From positions 2,030,001-2,094,000 of the forward strand of contig NZ_LT906478.1 of assembly GCF_900187025.1 (NCBI RefSeq): DNA of 64,000 nt, written 5' to 3'. The stretch comes from Listeria ivanovii subsp. ivanovii (GTDB lineage Bacteria; Bacillota; Bacilli; Lactobacillales; Listeriaceae). Numbering within the stretch: position 1 is the first letter of the stretch; each line of letters starts with the position of its first letter. Positions 1 to 8,483 of the stretch are shown here, one piece after another. The translations under genes and the position numbers were made by a program. A model generated the notes under the pieces. That model was not told the origin of the DNA, made no database searches, and saw only the letters and a list, made by a program, of their open reading frames with translations.

Positions 1-1265
1 GCAACTATAAGTTTATCGATGCCATTCTCTACAAAAACAACTGGCGGCCTTGGAATTCGGTTATAATTACTAGCCATTGCATAACCATAAGCACCCGTAC
101 AAAAGACTGCCAAAACTTCTCCAGCATTTGATTTTGGCAGCGGTAGATCCCAAATCAGCATATCGCCAGACTCACAACATTTCCCAGCAATCGCTACGGT
201 TTCTTCGGGTATTTTTTCTGGGCTTGCAGCAAGGACCGCATCATAATGAGCGTCATAAAGTGCGGGACGAATATTGTCAGACATACCGCCATCCACTGCC
301 ACATAGTTTCTAATACCAGGAACTTCTTTTCTAGAGCCAACTTTATATAACGTCGTTCCTGCTTCACCCACGAGAGAGCGACCTGGTTCAATCCAAATCT
401 CTGGAATGGCAATAGCGTTTGTACTTGCGACGTCACGCACTTCCTCGATAATTTGGCGAACATACTCGCTCGGCTCTAATGGTTCATCTTCAGCAGTATA
501 ACGTACCCCAAAGCCTCCCCCAAGATTAAGTACTTGCGAATCAAAACCTAATGTTTGATGCCATTCAACCAATTTATCCATAATGCGTCGGGCCGCTAAT
601 TTGAAACCAGTTGTTTCAAAAATTTGTGACCCAATATGACAATGTAAACCAATTAAATCAAACGACGCGCTTGCATGTAGCACTTGTTTAATCGCTGCTT
701 CTGCTTGTCCATTCGTAAGTCCAAAACCAAATTTCGAATCATCTTGTCCGGTTAAAATGTAATCATGTGTATGTGCTTCAATCCCTGGTGTGACGCGAAT
801 TAAAACAGCTGCTTTTTCATTTCTTTCTATTAATATATCTTCTAATAAACTAATTTCATAATAATTATCCAGTACAAAACAGCCGATACCGTAATCCAGC
901 GCCATATGTATCTCTTCTACGCTTTTGTTATTGCCATGAAAATGAACTCGTTCTGCTGGAAATCCCGCTTTAATTGCAGTATATAATTCCCCGCCAGAGA
1001 CAACATCAAGCGATAAGCCTTCCTCTGCCATCAACTGATAAATCGCAACAGCTGAAAACGCTTTGCTGGCGTAAGCTACTTGTGCCTTCACACCTAGCTC
1101 TTCAAATGTTTTTTTAAATCCTCTTGCGCGGTCCCGGATTAGCGCTACATCATAAACGTACAGTGGTGTTCCATACTTCTCAGCTAGCTTTAAAGTGTCC
1201 ACCCCTCCAATTTCGAGATGTCCTTCTGCATTTACATTCATTGTTCCTAGCCGTTCAAACGTCAC
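1..1265 (-). CDS. lysA: Diaminopimelate decarboxylase, 3' end cut by window
   Basis: Decarboxylates meso-diaminopimelate to L-lysine, the last step of lysine synthesis (cytosol, PLP enzyme). The start is a GTG at 1263-1265, preceded by a GGTGGG ribosome site; 421 codons are present and the frame runs off the window edge, so only a short C-terminal tail is missing (family about 420-440 residues). Visible family motifs: YASKAF near residue 66 with the PLP lysine, HFHGNNKS, the HCHIGSQ segment, the glycine-rich GGGFGVRY segment, EPGRS, and CESGD near the C terminus with the substrate cysteine. No frameshift seen. It stands alone downstream of the pnp terminator, so it probably has its own promoter in 1266-1370. 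Confidence 0.95.
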   Translation of the reverse strand, partial: MTFERLGTMNVNAEGHLEIGGVDTLKLAEKYGTPLYVYDVALIRDRARGFKKTFEELGVKAQVAYASKAFSAVAIYQLMAEEGLSLDVVSGGELYTAIKAGFPAERVHFHGNNKSVEEIHMALDYGIGCFVLDNYYEISLLEDILIERNEKAAVLIRVTPGIEAHTHDYILTGQDDSKFGFGLTNGQAEAAIKQVLHASASFDLIGLHCHIGSQIFETTGFKLAARRIMDKLVEWHQTLGFDSQVLNLGGGFGVRYTAEDEPLEPSEYVRQIIEEVRDVASTNAIAIPEIWIEPGRSLVGEAGTTLYKVGSRKEVPGIRNYVAVDGGMSDNIRPALYDAHYDAVLAASPEKIPEETVAIAGKCCESGDMLIWDLPLPKSNAGEVLAVFCTGAYGYAMASNYNRIPRPPVVFVENGIDKLIV

Positions 1266-1368
1266 GCCAATCCCACCTTTATATTATAAATTTTTGAAAG
1301 TTCTTTTATATAGTAGCATACTAAGAAGCCGAGCGACAATAACTATCTGAAAATAATACCAAATACAT

Positions 1369-1424
1369 AAAAAATCCAGCCGATTTCATTATCTTCTTTC
1401 TTCAGAAAATAATGAAATCGGCTG
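1369..1424 (-). terminator. Rho-independent terminator of the xerD-deoB-pnp operon
   Basis: A 14-16 bp stem (1377-1392 with 1409-1424) is followed on the minus strand by a run of six T (1369-1374). It lies 20 bases past the pnp stop codon and separates that operon from lysA. Confidence 0.85.
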
Positions 1425-1444
1425 AATTTATATAACCAATTATT

Positions 1445-2263
1445 TTAAGAAATTTTTGCAACAATTGCTTTTACATATTGTAAAAATGTGCTGCGAACTT
1501 GATCCGTTGTTTCAATTACTTCCGTATGCGAAAGTGGTTGATCTAAAATCCCAGCCGCCATATTCGTAATACAAGAAATACCAAGAACACGCAGTCCCGC
1601 ATGATTAGCAATAATTACTTCTGGTACTGTCGACATTCCAACAGCATCTGCACCAAGCGTGCGCATCATTTGGATTTCAGCAGGTGTTTCATAAGTTGGA
1701 CCACTAAATCCAGCATAAACCCCTTCACGAATAGTCAAATCAAGTTCTTGCGCAATCAATCTAGCTTCCACACGTAAAGCTAAATTATAAGCTTCAGACA
1801 TATCTGGGAAACGAGGGCCAAAATGATCATCATTTGGTCCAATAAGCGGACTTGTTCCAGTGAAGTTAATATGATCCGAAATAAGCATCAAATCCCCCGC
1901 AGAAAATAGTTCATTTACGCCACCAGCTGCATTAGTTACAACTAACACTTCTACTCCTAATTCTTTCATAACACGAACTGGAAAAGTAACATCTTGCATG
2001 GAATAGCCTTCATAAAAGTGAAAACGACCTTGCATAGCCACTACTTCTTTGTTTTCTAATTCGCCAAACACAAACTGACCAGCATGCCCTTCCACTGTTG
2101 AAACTGGGAAATGAGGAATTTCACTATAAGAAAGTTTAGTTGGTTGTGTAATCTCATCTGCTAACACACCTAAACCAGATCCGAGAATCAAACCGATTTT
2201 CGGTGTTCCTGTATAGCTTTCTCTAATTTTCGTAACTGCTTCATTTACATTTTCTAAACTCAT
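1445..2263 (-). CDS. pnp: Purine nucleoside phosphorylase, trimeric type
   Basis: Phosphorolysis of inosine/guanosine and their deoxy forms to base plus (deoxy)ribose-1-phosphate. 272 residues, usual for the low-molecular-mass trimeric PNP family. Motifs: GSGLGVL near residues 28-34 (phosphate loop), GHAGQFVFG near 60, VTNAAGGVN near 110, and SGPTYETPAE followed by GADAVGMSTVPE near 190-210 (base and ribose pocket). A GGGAGGA ribosome site fixes the ATG. It follows deoB by 18 bases in the xerD-deoB-pnp operon; DeoB converts its pentose-1-phosphate product to the 5-phosphate. Confidence 0.95.
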   Translation of the reverse strand: MSLENVNEAVTKIRESYTGTPKIGLILGSGLGVLADEITQPTKLSYSEIPHFPVSTVEGHAGQFVFGELENKEVVAMQGRFHFYEGYSMQDVTFPVRVMKELGVEVLVVTNAAGGVNELFSAGDLMLISDHINFTGTSPLIGPNDDHFGPRFPDMSEAYNLALRVEARLIAQELDLTIREGVYAGFSGPTYETPAEIQMMRTLGADAVGMSTVPEVIIANHAGLRVLGISCITNMAAGILDQPLSHTEVIETTDQVRSTFLQYVKAIVAKIS

Positions 2264-2281
2264 TTTTGTTCCTCCCTTTTC

Positions 2282-3466
2282 CTATTTCAAGTCTGCTAAG
2301 AAACTTTTTCCATATGCAGGCATTTTCACATCAAAATTATCTGCTACAGTGGCACCAAGGTCTGCAAACGTTTTGCGTAATTCCAGCTCTGAACCACCAT
2401 TTTTAAAGCGCGGTGAGTAAACAAGTAGTGGAACAAATTCACGTGTATGGTCTGTCCCCGTGTATGTTGGGTCATTTCCGTGATCTGCTGTAATAATTAA
2501 TAAATCATCATCGGTTAATTTTTCCATTACCTCTTCCAAACGACCATCAAAATCAACTAAAGCCTCTGCATAACCTTGAGGGTCGCGGCGATGACCAAAT
2601 AGCGCATCAAAATCTACCAAATTAAGGAAACTCATTCCGTTAAAATCTTTGTCGAGTACAGCGATAAATTGATCCATTCCATCCATATTGGATTTCGTAC
2701 GAATCGATTCTGTCACACCTTCTCCGTCAAAAATATCAGAAATTTTCCCAATTGCAATCACATCTTTACCACCATCTTTAAGTGCATCCATCACGGTAGG
2801 TTCAAATGGTTTGAGTGCATAATCATGACGATTTGGTGTTCTAACAAATGCTCCCGGTTCCCCAACAAATGGACGTGCAATAATCCGACCAAGCATATAT
2901 GGATCGTCTAAAGTAATTTCTCGGCAAAACTCACAAATTTCATATAGCTCTTCTAAAGGCACTACATCCTCATGAGCCGCAATTTGTAGCACGGAGTCAG
3001 CAGATGTATAAACAATTAAAGCCCCTGTTTTCACATGTTCTTCGCCAAGTTCAGCCATGATTTCTGTACCACTAGCTGGTTTATTACCAATCACTTTACG
3101 ACCAGTTTTCGCTTCAATTTGGTTAATTAAATCATCTGGGAAGCCATCAGGAAAAACGCGGAACGGGGTATCAATGTAAAGCCCCATGATTTCCCAGTGA
3201 CCTGTCATTGTATCTTTCCCATTGGATGCTTCTTGCATTTTAGTATAGTAAGCAAGTGGTTTTTCTGCTTTTTTAATTCCATCAATTTCGCGAATATTTG
3301 ATAAGCCAAGTTTGCCCATTTCTGGCATTTTTAAGCCACCAACAAATTTCGCAATATGGCCAAATGTATCTACATCAAAATCACCAAATTCAGCAGCATC
3401 TGGGGCTTCCCCGATACCAACTGAATCCATTACAACTACATGTACTCGTTTAAATTTATCTGGCAT
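2282..3466 (-). CDS. deoB: Phosphopentomutase
   Basis: Interconverts (deoxy)ribose-1-phosphate and 5-phosphate, linking nucleoside phosphorolysis to DeoC or the pentose phosphate pathway. 394 residues, full length for the alkaline-phosphatase-superfamily enzyme. Seen: metal-binding [10 protein letters not shown] with Asp14, the [10 protein letters not shown] segment with the phospho-acceptor threonine near residue 86, GHRRDP near 285, and TADHGND near 325 (metal ligands). An AAGGATG ribosome site precedes the ATG. It is central in the operon with xerD upstream and pnp downstream. deoC lies about 45 kb away in the same window. Confidence 0.96.
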   Translation of the reverse strand: MPDKFKRVHVVVMDSVGIGEAPDAAEFGDFDVDTFGHIAKFVGGLKMPEMGKLGLSNIREIDGIKKAEKPLAYYTKMQEASNGKDTMTGHWEIMGLYIDTPFRVFPDGFPDDLINQIEAKTGRKVIGNKPASGTEIMAELGEEHVKTGALIVYTSADSVLQIAAHEDVVPLEELYEICEFCREITLDDPYMLGRIIARPFVGEPGAFVRTPNRHDYALKPFEPTVMDALKDGGKDVIAIGKISDIFDGEGVTESIRTKSNMDGMDQFIAVLDKDFNGMSFLNLVDFDALFGHRRDPQGYAEALVDFDGRLEEVMEKLTDDDLLIITADHGNDPTYTGTDHTREFVPLLVYSPRFKNGGSELELRKTFADLGATVADNFDVKMPAYGKSFLADLK

Positions 3467-3494
3467 ATTTATTCATCCTTTTCCATTATATTTT

Positions 3495-4388
3495 TTAAGC
3501 GCGCGGGTGAAATTGTTTGTATACATCTTTTAGGCGCAGCTTGGTTACATGGGTATAAATTTGCGTAGTGGAGATATCAGCATGTCCGAGAAGTTCTTGC
3601 ACTGACCGGAGATCCGCCCCATTTTCAAGTAAGTGCGTGGCAAATGAATGACGCAAAGTATGCGGTGTAATTGGCTTTTCAATGCCCGATTCTTTCGCAA
3701 TACCTTTTAAAATTTTCCAAAAGCCTTGTCTTGTAAGTCCTTGACCGTGATGATTTAAAAACACGAAATCATTGCGGTATTTCGGTCTTCTAAGCTTTGG
3801 TCTTGCTTCTTCCAAATAATGTTCTAAGACAGTAGTCGCCGTTTTACCAAGCGGGATGATTCTTTCTTTATCCCCTTTACCAATGGTTTGAATAAAACCC
3901 ATTTGGAGATGTAAGTCATCCATTTTCAGTTGAACAAGTTCGGTTACACGAAGCCCCGTCGCGTATAAAATCTCCATCATCGCTTGATCACGAAGTCCAA
4001 GCGGTGTATTTGTATCCGAAGAGTTAAGTAGTAATTCTACATCATCTAAATTTAACACTTTCGGCAATCCTTGTGCTTGTTTTGGCGTTTCAATTTGAAT
4101 CATTGGGTCATGGGACATTTTTCCATCATGCATTAAATAATGAAAAAAAGACCGTAGTGAAGCAACGTATCTCGCTACACTTCTTGCTGATTTCCCTTCT
4201 TTTCTCGCAAACGCCATGAATCCAACTATATCGCTTCGTTCCAAAGTATTTGGGTCAGTAAATGTTCCAGATGTATTCATATAAGAAACAAAATAGTGTA
4301 AATCCCGCTCGTAAGCTTTTATCGTGTTCGCGGATAAGCCTTTCTCTACAATTAAAAAATGCAAAAAATCATCTATTAAATCATTCAT
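3495..4388 (-). CDS. xerD: Site-specific tyrosine recombinase XerD
   Basis: Chromosome-dimer resolution recombinase acting at dif with a partner (XerC/CodV type). I start at the ATG after GTGGAGGAAACG; an upstream in-frame ATG overlaps that ribosome site. The 297-residue length is typical. N-terminal SAM-like core-binding domain about 5-85, catalytic domain 105-285. All catalytic residues are visible: Arg147 (ATGLRVTEL), Lys171 (GKGDKER), His243 and Arg246 (HTLRHSF), His269 (LGHADI) and nucleophile Tyr278 (IYTHV). First gene of an operon with deoB and pnp. The nucleoside neighbours are a conserved Firmicute arrangement rather than a functional link. Confidence 0.94.
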   Translation of the reverse strand: MNDLIDDFLHFLIVEKGLSANTIKAYERDLHYFVSYMNTSGTFTDPNTLERSDIVGFMAFARKEGKSARSVARYVASLRSFFHYLMHDGKMSHDPMIQIETPKQAQGLPKVLNLDDVELLLNSSDTNTPLGLRDQAMMEILYATGLRVTELVQLKMDDLHLQMGFIQTIGKGDKERIIPLGKTATTVLEHYLEEARPKLRRPKYRNDFVFLNHHGQGLTRQGFWKILKGIAKESGIEKPITPHTLRHSFATHLLENGADLRSVQELLGHADISTTQIYTHVTKLRLKDVYKQFHPRA

Positions 4389-4431
4389 AAGCGTTTCCTC
4401 CACAAGTCCTATTCTATCATGTTCCGCTCTC

Positions 4432-4445
4432 AGTGAAAACGTTTA
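4432..4445. promoter_or_regulatory. Weak cre-like site upstream of xerD
   Basis: TGAAAACGTTTAAG keeps the TGAAAACGTTTA part of the cre consensus but ends in AG instead of CA. It lies about 45 bases before the xerD-deoB-pnp operon. Carbon control of deoB-pnp would be sensible, but the match is partial. Confidence 0.3.
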
Positions 4446-4500
4446 AGCGACGAAAAAAAACATGTAATACTTTTCGCGCAATTCCCTCATTATCGGCATA

Positions 4501-4529
4501 AAAAAAGTTTGAGACAAATTATCTCAAAC
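4501..4529 (-). terminator. Terminator overlapping the fur stop codon
   Basis: An 8 bp stem GTTTGAGA/TCTCAAAC (4507-4514 with 4522-4529) is followed on the minus strand by T residues (4500-4506). The TGA of fur lies inside the promoter-proximal arm. Confidence 0.75.
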
Positions 4530-4988
4530 TCCGCCATTATTTTTTTTTGATTTTTGTCTGCAATCTGCGCAAACTCCTTGGAAAGTTAGGCGATGGTCTT
4601 TTACAAGAAAATTCCATTTCGATTCAACAATTTTTTCTACATCTTCTAGTAAATCTTCTTGTATTTCCTCTACCGAACCACATTCTAAACAAACAAGGTG
4701 GTGATGGAAATGCTTTGCGCCTTCTTGTCGTAAATCATAACGAGACACGCCGTCACCAAAATTAATTTTATCTACCACGCGTAGCTCTGTTAAAAGCTCT
4801 AATGTTCGATATACTGTTGCAAGACCAGTGTCAGGAGCAATATCTTTCACACGTAAAAAAACTTCCTCTGCACTTAAATGATCTTTTTCATTTTCCAGTA
4901 AAACGCGAACAGTAGCTTCTCGCTGTGGTGTTAATTTATAGCTAGCATCATGAAGTTGTGCTTTAATACGTCCAATACGACCTTCCAT
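4524..4988 (-). CDS. fur: Ferric uptake regulator Fur
   Basis: Fe(II)-dependent repressor of iron acquisition genes. Start chosen at ATG 4986-4988 after AAGGGAGGAACC; a longer frame upstream lacks a ribosome site and would overlap the promoter. 154 residues. Winged-helix domain about 1-85; metal region with His93/95/96/97 and two CXXC pairs (Cys100/103 and Cys140/143) forming the structural zinc site. Could in principle be PerR or Zur, but the direct neighbourhood of fhu genes and a PerR box on its own promoter favour Fur (from memory, lmo1956). It is separated from fhuG by 240 bases holding its own promoter. Confidence 0.92.
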   Translation of the reverse strand: MEGRIGRIKAQLHDASYKLTPQREATVRVLLENEKDHLSAEEVFLRVKDIAPDTGLATVYRTLELLTELRVVDKINFGDGVSRYDLRQEGAKHFHHHLVCLECGSVEEIQEDLLEDVEKIVESKWNFLVKDHRLTFQGVCADCRQKSKKNNGGV

Positions 4989-5064
4989 TCTGGTTCCTCC
5001 CTTAGTTGCAATAACAAGTTGCCTTTCTAAATTATCATCATTATCATTTAACAATAACTACAGT

Positions 5065-5079
5065 TTATAATAATTATAA
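5065..5079. promoter_or_regulatory. Perfect PerR box in the fur promoter
   Basis: TTATAATAATTATAA matches the Bacillus PerR consensus TTATAATNATTATAA at every fixed base. It overlaps the likely -10 of fur (minus strand; -35 TTGAAC near 5088-5093), 77 bases before the start codon. It implies that peroxide/PerR sets the level of Fur. Confidence 0.85.
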
Positions 5080-5181
5080 ATAAAATGCAAGTTCAAAATT
5101 CCTTTTCCAGCCTATTAAATCACTCGTATTCAATTCCTATTGCTTATGTTTACTAAGATATCACAAAAGCAATAGGCTGTC

Positions 5182-5200
5182 TACAATGATTATCAATTAC
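5182..5200. promoter_or_regulatory. Candidate Fur box between fhuG and fur
   Basis: The 19-mer shares an 11-base core AATGATTATCA and 14 of 19 positions with the classical Fur box. It lies about 100 bases upstream of the PerR box, so it could mediate autoregulation from a distal promoter that I cannot identify. Confidence 0.45.
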
Positions 5201-5230
5201 TAGTTAATTTCTCGTTATTAATAATAATTA

Positions 5231-6256
5231 TTATTTAGCTTTAGCCAAAAGGAATAGAAAGTATGGAGCCCCAATAACGGCCACGACGATACCAGCAAAT
5301 ATTTCAGAAGGTTGAATCATTAAGCGTCCAATCGTATCTGCTAAAAGTAACAATAATCCACCAGAAAGCGCCGCCGTTACCATTACCCAACGATGTGCTG
5401 ATCCGACCAGTTTTCTAGCGATATGTGGTCCAATTAGTCCAATAAAGGCAATCCCACCACTAACAGATACGCAAGCTGCTGCAAGACCAACTGCTACAAT
5501 TAATAGAATGAATTTTTCTCGTTCTACTCGAACACCAAGCCCAGTCGCCACCTGATCACCAAAAGAAAGAACATCTAACGTTTTCACTTTCGTAAAAGCA
5601 ACCGTACCTAAAACAACTAACCAAGGTAAAAGTGCAAATACGTATTGCCAACTGGATGCCCAAATATTTCCCGCCATCCACTCCGCATAACGTTGATAGT
5701 TTTGTGGATCAAGCCGAATACTTAAAAGCGTAATAAGAGCCGCAATCGCCGCTGCAACTGCAATCCCAGTTAAAAGCAATCGATTAGGTAGTAAACCTTC
5801 ACTTCGACTATAAGAAAGACCATACACCACAAATGCCGTCAAAATCGCACCAATAAAACCGATAAATGGCATAAACAACACCGGTACTTCCATAGTAGAA
5901 GGGAAGAAAGAAATATAAAGCATAACAGCCAAACCAGCACCATTATTAATCCCTAAAATACCTGGATCAGCAAGCCCATTTCCAGAGATACCTTGCAAAA
6001 TTGTTCCAGAAACAGCTAAACCCGCACCAACCAAAAGAGCAATCACTATTCTCGGCAAACGAAACTCCGTCACAATAAGTTGAGTGCCTGAGTCCGCCAT
6101 TCCAAAAAACGACTTAATTACTTCTAAAAAAGGCAATTTAGAATAGCCAGCATTCACACTATATGTAAAAGTAACAAAGATTAATACGCTTAAAATAATT
6201 AACGTCCAGATGCGTCGTGATTTTTTTCGTTTCTCTGCTGCTGTCATATACATCAT
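5231..6256 (-). CDS. fhuG: Ferric hydroxamate ABC transporter permease FhuG
   Basis: One of two FecCD-family membrane subunits that import ferric hydroxamate siderophores. 341 residues, normal length, with about nine to ten hydrophobic segments beginning near residue 17. The conserved loop contacting the ATPase is visible around GLIGPHIARKLVG near residue 275. The ATG at 6256 overlaps the TGA of fhuB (ATGATG), with AAAGGAGG before it, so the two permeases are translationally coupled. It should pair with FhuB, the lipoprotein FhuD and the ATPase FhuC encoded alongside. Confidence 0.92.
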   Translation of the reverse strand: MMYMTAAEKRKKSRRIWTLIILSVLIFVTFTYSVNAGYSKLPFLEVIKSFFGMADSGTQLIVTEFRLPRIVIALLVGAGLAVSGTILQGISGNGLADPGILGINNGAGLAVMLYISFFPSTMEVPVLFMPFIGFIGAILTAFVVYGLSYSRSEGLLPNRLLLTGIAVAAAIAALITLLSIRLDPQNYQRYAEWMAGNIWASSWQYVFALLPWLVVLGTVAFTKVKTLDVLSFGDQVATGLGVRVEREKFILLIVAVGLAAACVSVSGGIAFIGLIGPHIARKLVGSAHRWVMVTAALSGGLLLLLADTIGRLMIQPSEIFAGIVVAVIGAPYFLFLLAKAK

Positions 6257-7278
6257 AAGTTCCTCCTTTCCTTACGAGTCACAAATAGAAAGAAAGGAAC
6301 TCCAATTAAAGCAAAAATAACACTAATCGGTGTTTCATAAGGTGGGTTAATCGTTCTTGCCAGAATATCAGCAGCCAGTGTTAAAAATGCTCCAACAACT
6401 GCTGAACAAGGAATAATCCACCGATAATCTACCCCGACTAAAAATCGGACCAAATGAGGTACAATTAAACCGATGAATCCAACTGGACCAACAACAGAAA
6501 CTGCTAATCCAGCTAAAACTAACACGACAACCATCGAAGCAATTTTGACAAAAGTAGTTTTTTCACCAAGCCCAACCGCAATGTCGTCACCTAAACTTAA
6601 AATTGTAATAGATTTACTTAACAGAAGCGCCGCAATTAACGCACCAAGTAGCCATGGCCAAATTGCTGCAAGTTGACTCCACTTTACACCAGCAACCCCA
6701 CCAGCATACCAAAAAGCTAAATCCTGACTTAATTTAAAGTAAATCGCAATCCCTTCACTCAGCGCTGTCAAAAGTGAACTAACCGCAGCCCCCGCCAGTA
6801 CCAATCTTGTTGGCGACATCGCGCTACCCGCAATCGAACTAACTCCAAAAACCATAAAAGCGCCAATCGCAGCTCCTACAAAAGAAAAAATGATTAGCGA
6901 ATTATAGCTAAGCCCTGGCATAAAAGCAAAACATACTGCTACCATAAAAGTAGAGCCAGCATTCAGTCCTAGAAGGCCAGAATCAGCAAGTGGGTTTCTA
7001 GTAATCCCTTGCATAATCGCTCCAGCAACCGCAAATGCAGCTCCAATCGCCATATCAGCAATTACCCGTGGAACACGCAAACTCCGAATAATCTGGTGTT
7101 CTGTTTCTGAACTATTATAATGAAAGAGCGCATCCCAAACCGTGCCTAAATGAATATCCGCCGCTCCGACCGCAATTCCAAATAGTGCCATAATAAGAAG
7201 CAATAAAAGTCCCGCTGTTAATATAAAAATAGCGACTGTCGGCCTTGTATTCATTTTTATCTGTTTTGACTTATCCAT
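6253..7278 (-). CDS. fhuB: Ferric hydroxamate ABC transporter permease FhuB
   Basis: Second FecCD-family permease, paralogous to FhuG. Start set at ATG 7276-7278 because the in-frame GTG at 7284 sits too close to GGAAGGA; the product is about 341 residues. About ten hydrophobic segments; NPLADSGLLGLNAG after segment two and GLIVPHLVRFLVG near the C terminus are the usual FecCD landmarks. A promoter with a Fur box lies in the 100 bases before it, so fhuB-fhuG can be transcribed separately from fhuD. Confidence 0.92.
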   Translation of the reverse strand: MDKSKQIKMNTRPTVAIFILTAGLLLLLIMALFGIAVGAADIHLGTVWDALFHYNSSETEHQIIRSLRVPRVIADMAIGAAFAVAGAIMQGITRNPLADSGLLGLNAGSTFMVAVCFAFMPGLSYNSLIIFSFVGAAIGAFMVFGVSSIAGSAMSPTRLVLAGAAVSSLLTALSEGIAIYFKLSQDLAFWYAGGVAGVKWSQLAAIWPWLLGALIAALLLSKSITILSLGDDIAVGLGEKTTFVKIASMVVVLVLAGLAVSVVGPVGFIGLIVPHLVRFLVGVDYRWIIPCSAVVGAFLTLAADILARTINPPYETPISVIFALIGVPFFLFVTRKERRNL

Positions 7279-7320
7279 CTGCACAAATTCCTTCCATCTA
7301 AATTATCCGCACGTTTCAGG

Positions 7321-7357
7321 TGATAATAATTATCAATCGCATAGAAAATTATATCAA
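7321..7357 (-). promoter_or_regulatory. fhuB promoter with perfect 7-1-7 Fur box
   Basis: TGATAATAATTATCA at 7321-7335 is a perfect 7-1-7 inverted repeat, the Firmicute Fur box form. On the minus strand TTGATA (7352-7357), 17 bases, then GATAAT (7329-7334) makes a promoter whose -10 lies inside the box. Expected outcome: iron repression of fhuBG. Confidence 0.85.
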
Positions 7358-7379
7358 TATCCCTCACTAATCGCAATGT

Positions 7380-8321
7380 TCAGCTCTCCTCAAGTAGTTT
7401 ACCTACAATAATATCCAGCTGACCTTCTACAGCTAAAGGATCATAATAAAACATCGTATCGAAATCCATTTGATAAACATTTCCTGCTTTAAAAGTTGGC
7501 AAGTTTTTCCAAATTGGTGAACTCGTTAAATCTTTTATTGTTTTTTCACCATCTTTTGCATCTCCTGAGGAAGTATTGGTAACAAACATCCGGTCAGCAG
7601 CATACTCTGGTAATACTTCTAGAGAGATTTTTTGCCAATCTTGTCCATCTAGCACATCTTTTTGGATTTTAGCAGGTGCCTTTAGTTCAAGTGCGTTATA
7701 GATAGCTTGACCACCACGTCCCATGTTTTGTCCCATTACATAAAAATCTTTGTCTTGCACTTCATATATACCAACTGTTTCCTCTTTCCCTATTTTCCCG
7801 ACCAATTTCGCTCTTTCATCTTTAGCCTTTTGGTGGAAACTGTCGATCCAGGCTTCTCCGGCTTTCTTTTCACCGACTAAATCAGCAATTTGACGAACAT
7901 CTTCTTCCACAGTTTTGGAAGTTGCATACGGAATCAAAACTGTTGGTGCTATTTTCGACATTTGCTCCAACTCGTCTTCATTTGACACAACAATTAAATC
8001 TGGTTTTAATTCTGCTACTTTTTCCGCAGAAACTGGGTCACCAATGTCTTCTATCCCATCAACTTTTCCTTTTAAAAATGGATTTTCCATTTGTTTTGCT
8101 CTTGCTCCAACTGGCTTCACTCCGAGTAGCACCATATTTCCTAAGTACCCAGAAGCTACTATTCGTTTTGGGTGAGCAGGTATTTCTACTTTTTTTCCAT
8201 TCGACATGGTATATGTACGCATCTCGGCTTTGCTAGTTTCAGCCGAGTTATTATCTCCACAAGCACCTAAAACAAGTACAGTTAAAAGTACAGATACTAC
8301 CATACTAATTCTTTTTTTCAA
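7380..8321 (-). CDS. fhuD: Ferric hydroxamate-binding lipoprotein FhuD
   Basis: Periplasmic-binding-type receptor of the Fhu porter, anchored on the outer face of the membrane. The start is a TTG at 8319-8321, five bases after CCGGAGGGG-type ribosome sequence; the longer ATG frame would place that ribosome site inside the coding region. The resulting N terminus MKKRISMVV with LVLGAC lipobox (Cys21) is a proper lipoprotein signal. Two-lobed type III binding fold: KRIVASGYLG near residue 55 and ELKPDLIVVS near 105 are typical. 313 residues. Its own Fur-box promoter faces that of fhuC. Confidence 0.92.
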   Translation of the reverse strand: MKKRISMVVSVLLTVLVLGACGDNNSAETSKAEMRTYTMSNGKKVEIPAHPKRIVASGYLGNMVLLGVKPVGARAKQMENPFLKGKVDGIEDIGDPVSAEKVAELKPDLIVVSNEDELEQMSKIAPTVLIPYATSKTVEEDVRQIADLVGEKKAGEAWIDSFHQKAKDERAKLVGKIGKEETVGIYEVQDKDFYVMGQNMGRGGQAIYNALELKAPAKIQKDVLDGQDWQKISLEVLPEYAADRMFVTNTSSGDAKDGEKTIKDLTSSPIWKNLPTFKAGNVYQMDFDTMFYYDPLAVEGQLDIIVGKLLEES

Positions 8322-8338
8322 AATAACCCCTCCGATAA

Positions 8339-8386
8339 TTGATAACATTTCTCAATTAGTATAGCGAATCATTTCACAAGATGCAA
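8339..8386 (-). promoter_or_regulatory. fhuD promoter with Fur-like box
   Basis: Minus strand TTGCAT (8381-8386), 17 bases, TATACT (8358-8363). Just downstream lies TTGAGAAATGTTATCAA (8339-8355), which keeps the outer TTGAGAA/TTATCAA arms of the fhuC box. It mirrors the fhuC promoter. Confidence 0.75.
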
Positions 8387-8406
8387 CTCGTTTCCCAAAC
8401 TAACAC

Positions 8407-8458
8407 TTGCATCTTTCTAACAAAAACTCTATACTTAACCATTGAGAATGATTATCAA
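8407..8458 (+). promoter_or_regulatory. fhuC promoter with Fur box
   Basis: TTGCAT (8407-8412), 17 bases, TATACT (8430-8435), then TTGAGAATGATTATCAA (8442-8458), a good Fur box over the transcription start region. It drives fhuC and the reductase gene. Confidence 0.82.
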
Positions 8459-8483
8459 CTTATTTTAAATTGGAGCGATGAAA

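Noticed and set aside
1-1265. lysA considered as a pseudogene because no ATG-started frame covers it
   Set aside because: It has a GTG start with a proper ribosome site and an unbroken 421-codon frame with all motifs; only the window edge truncates it.
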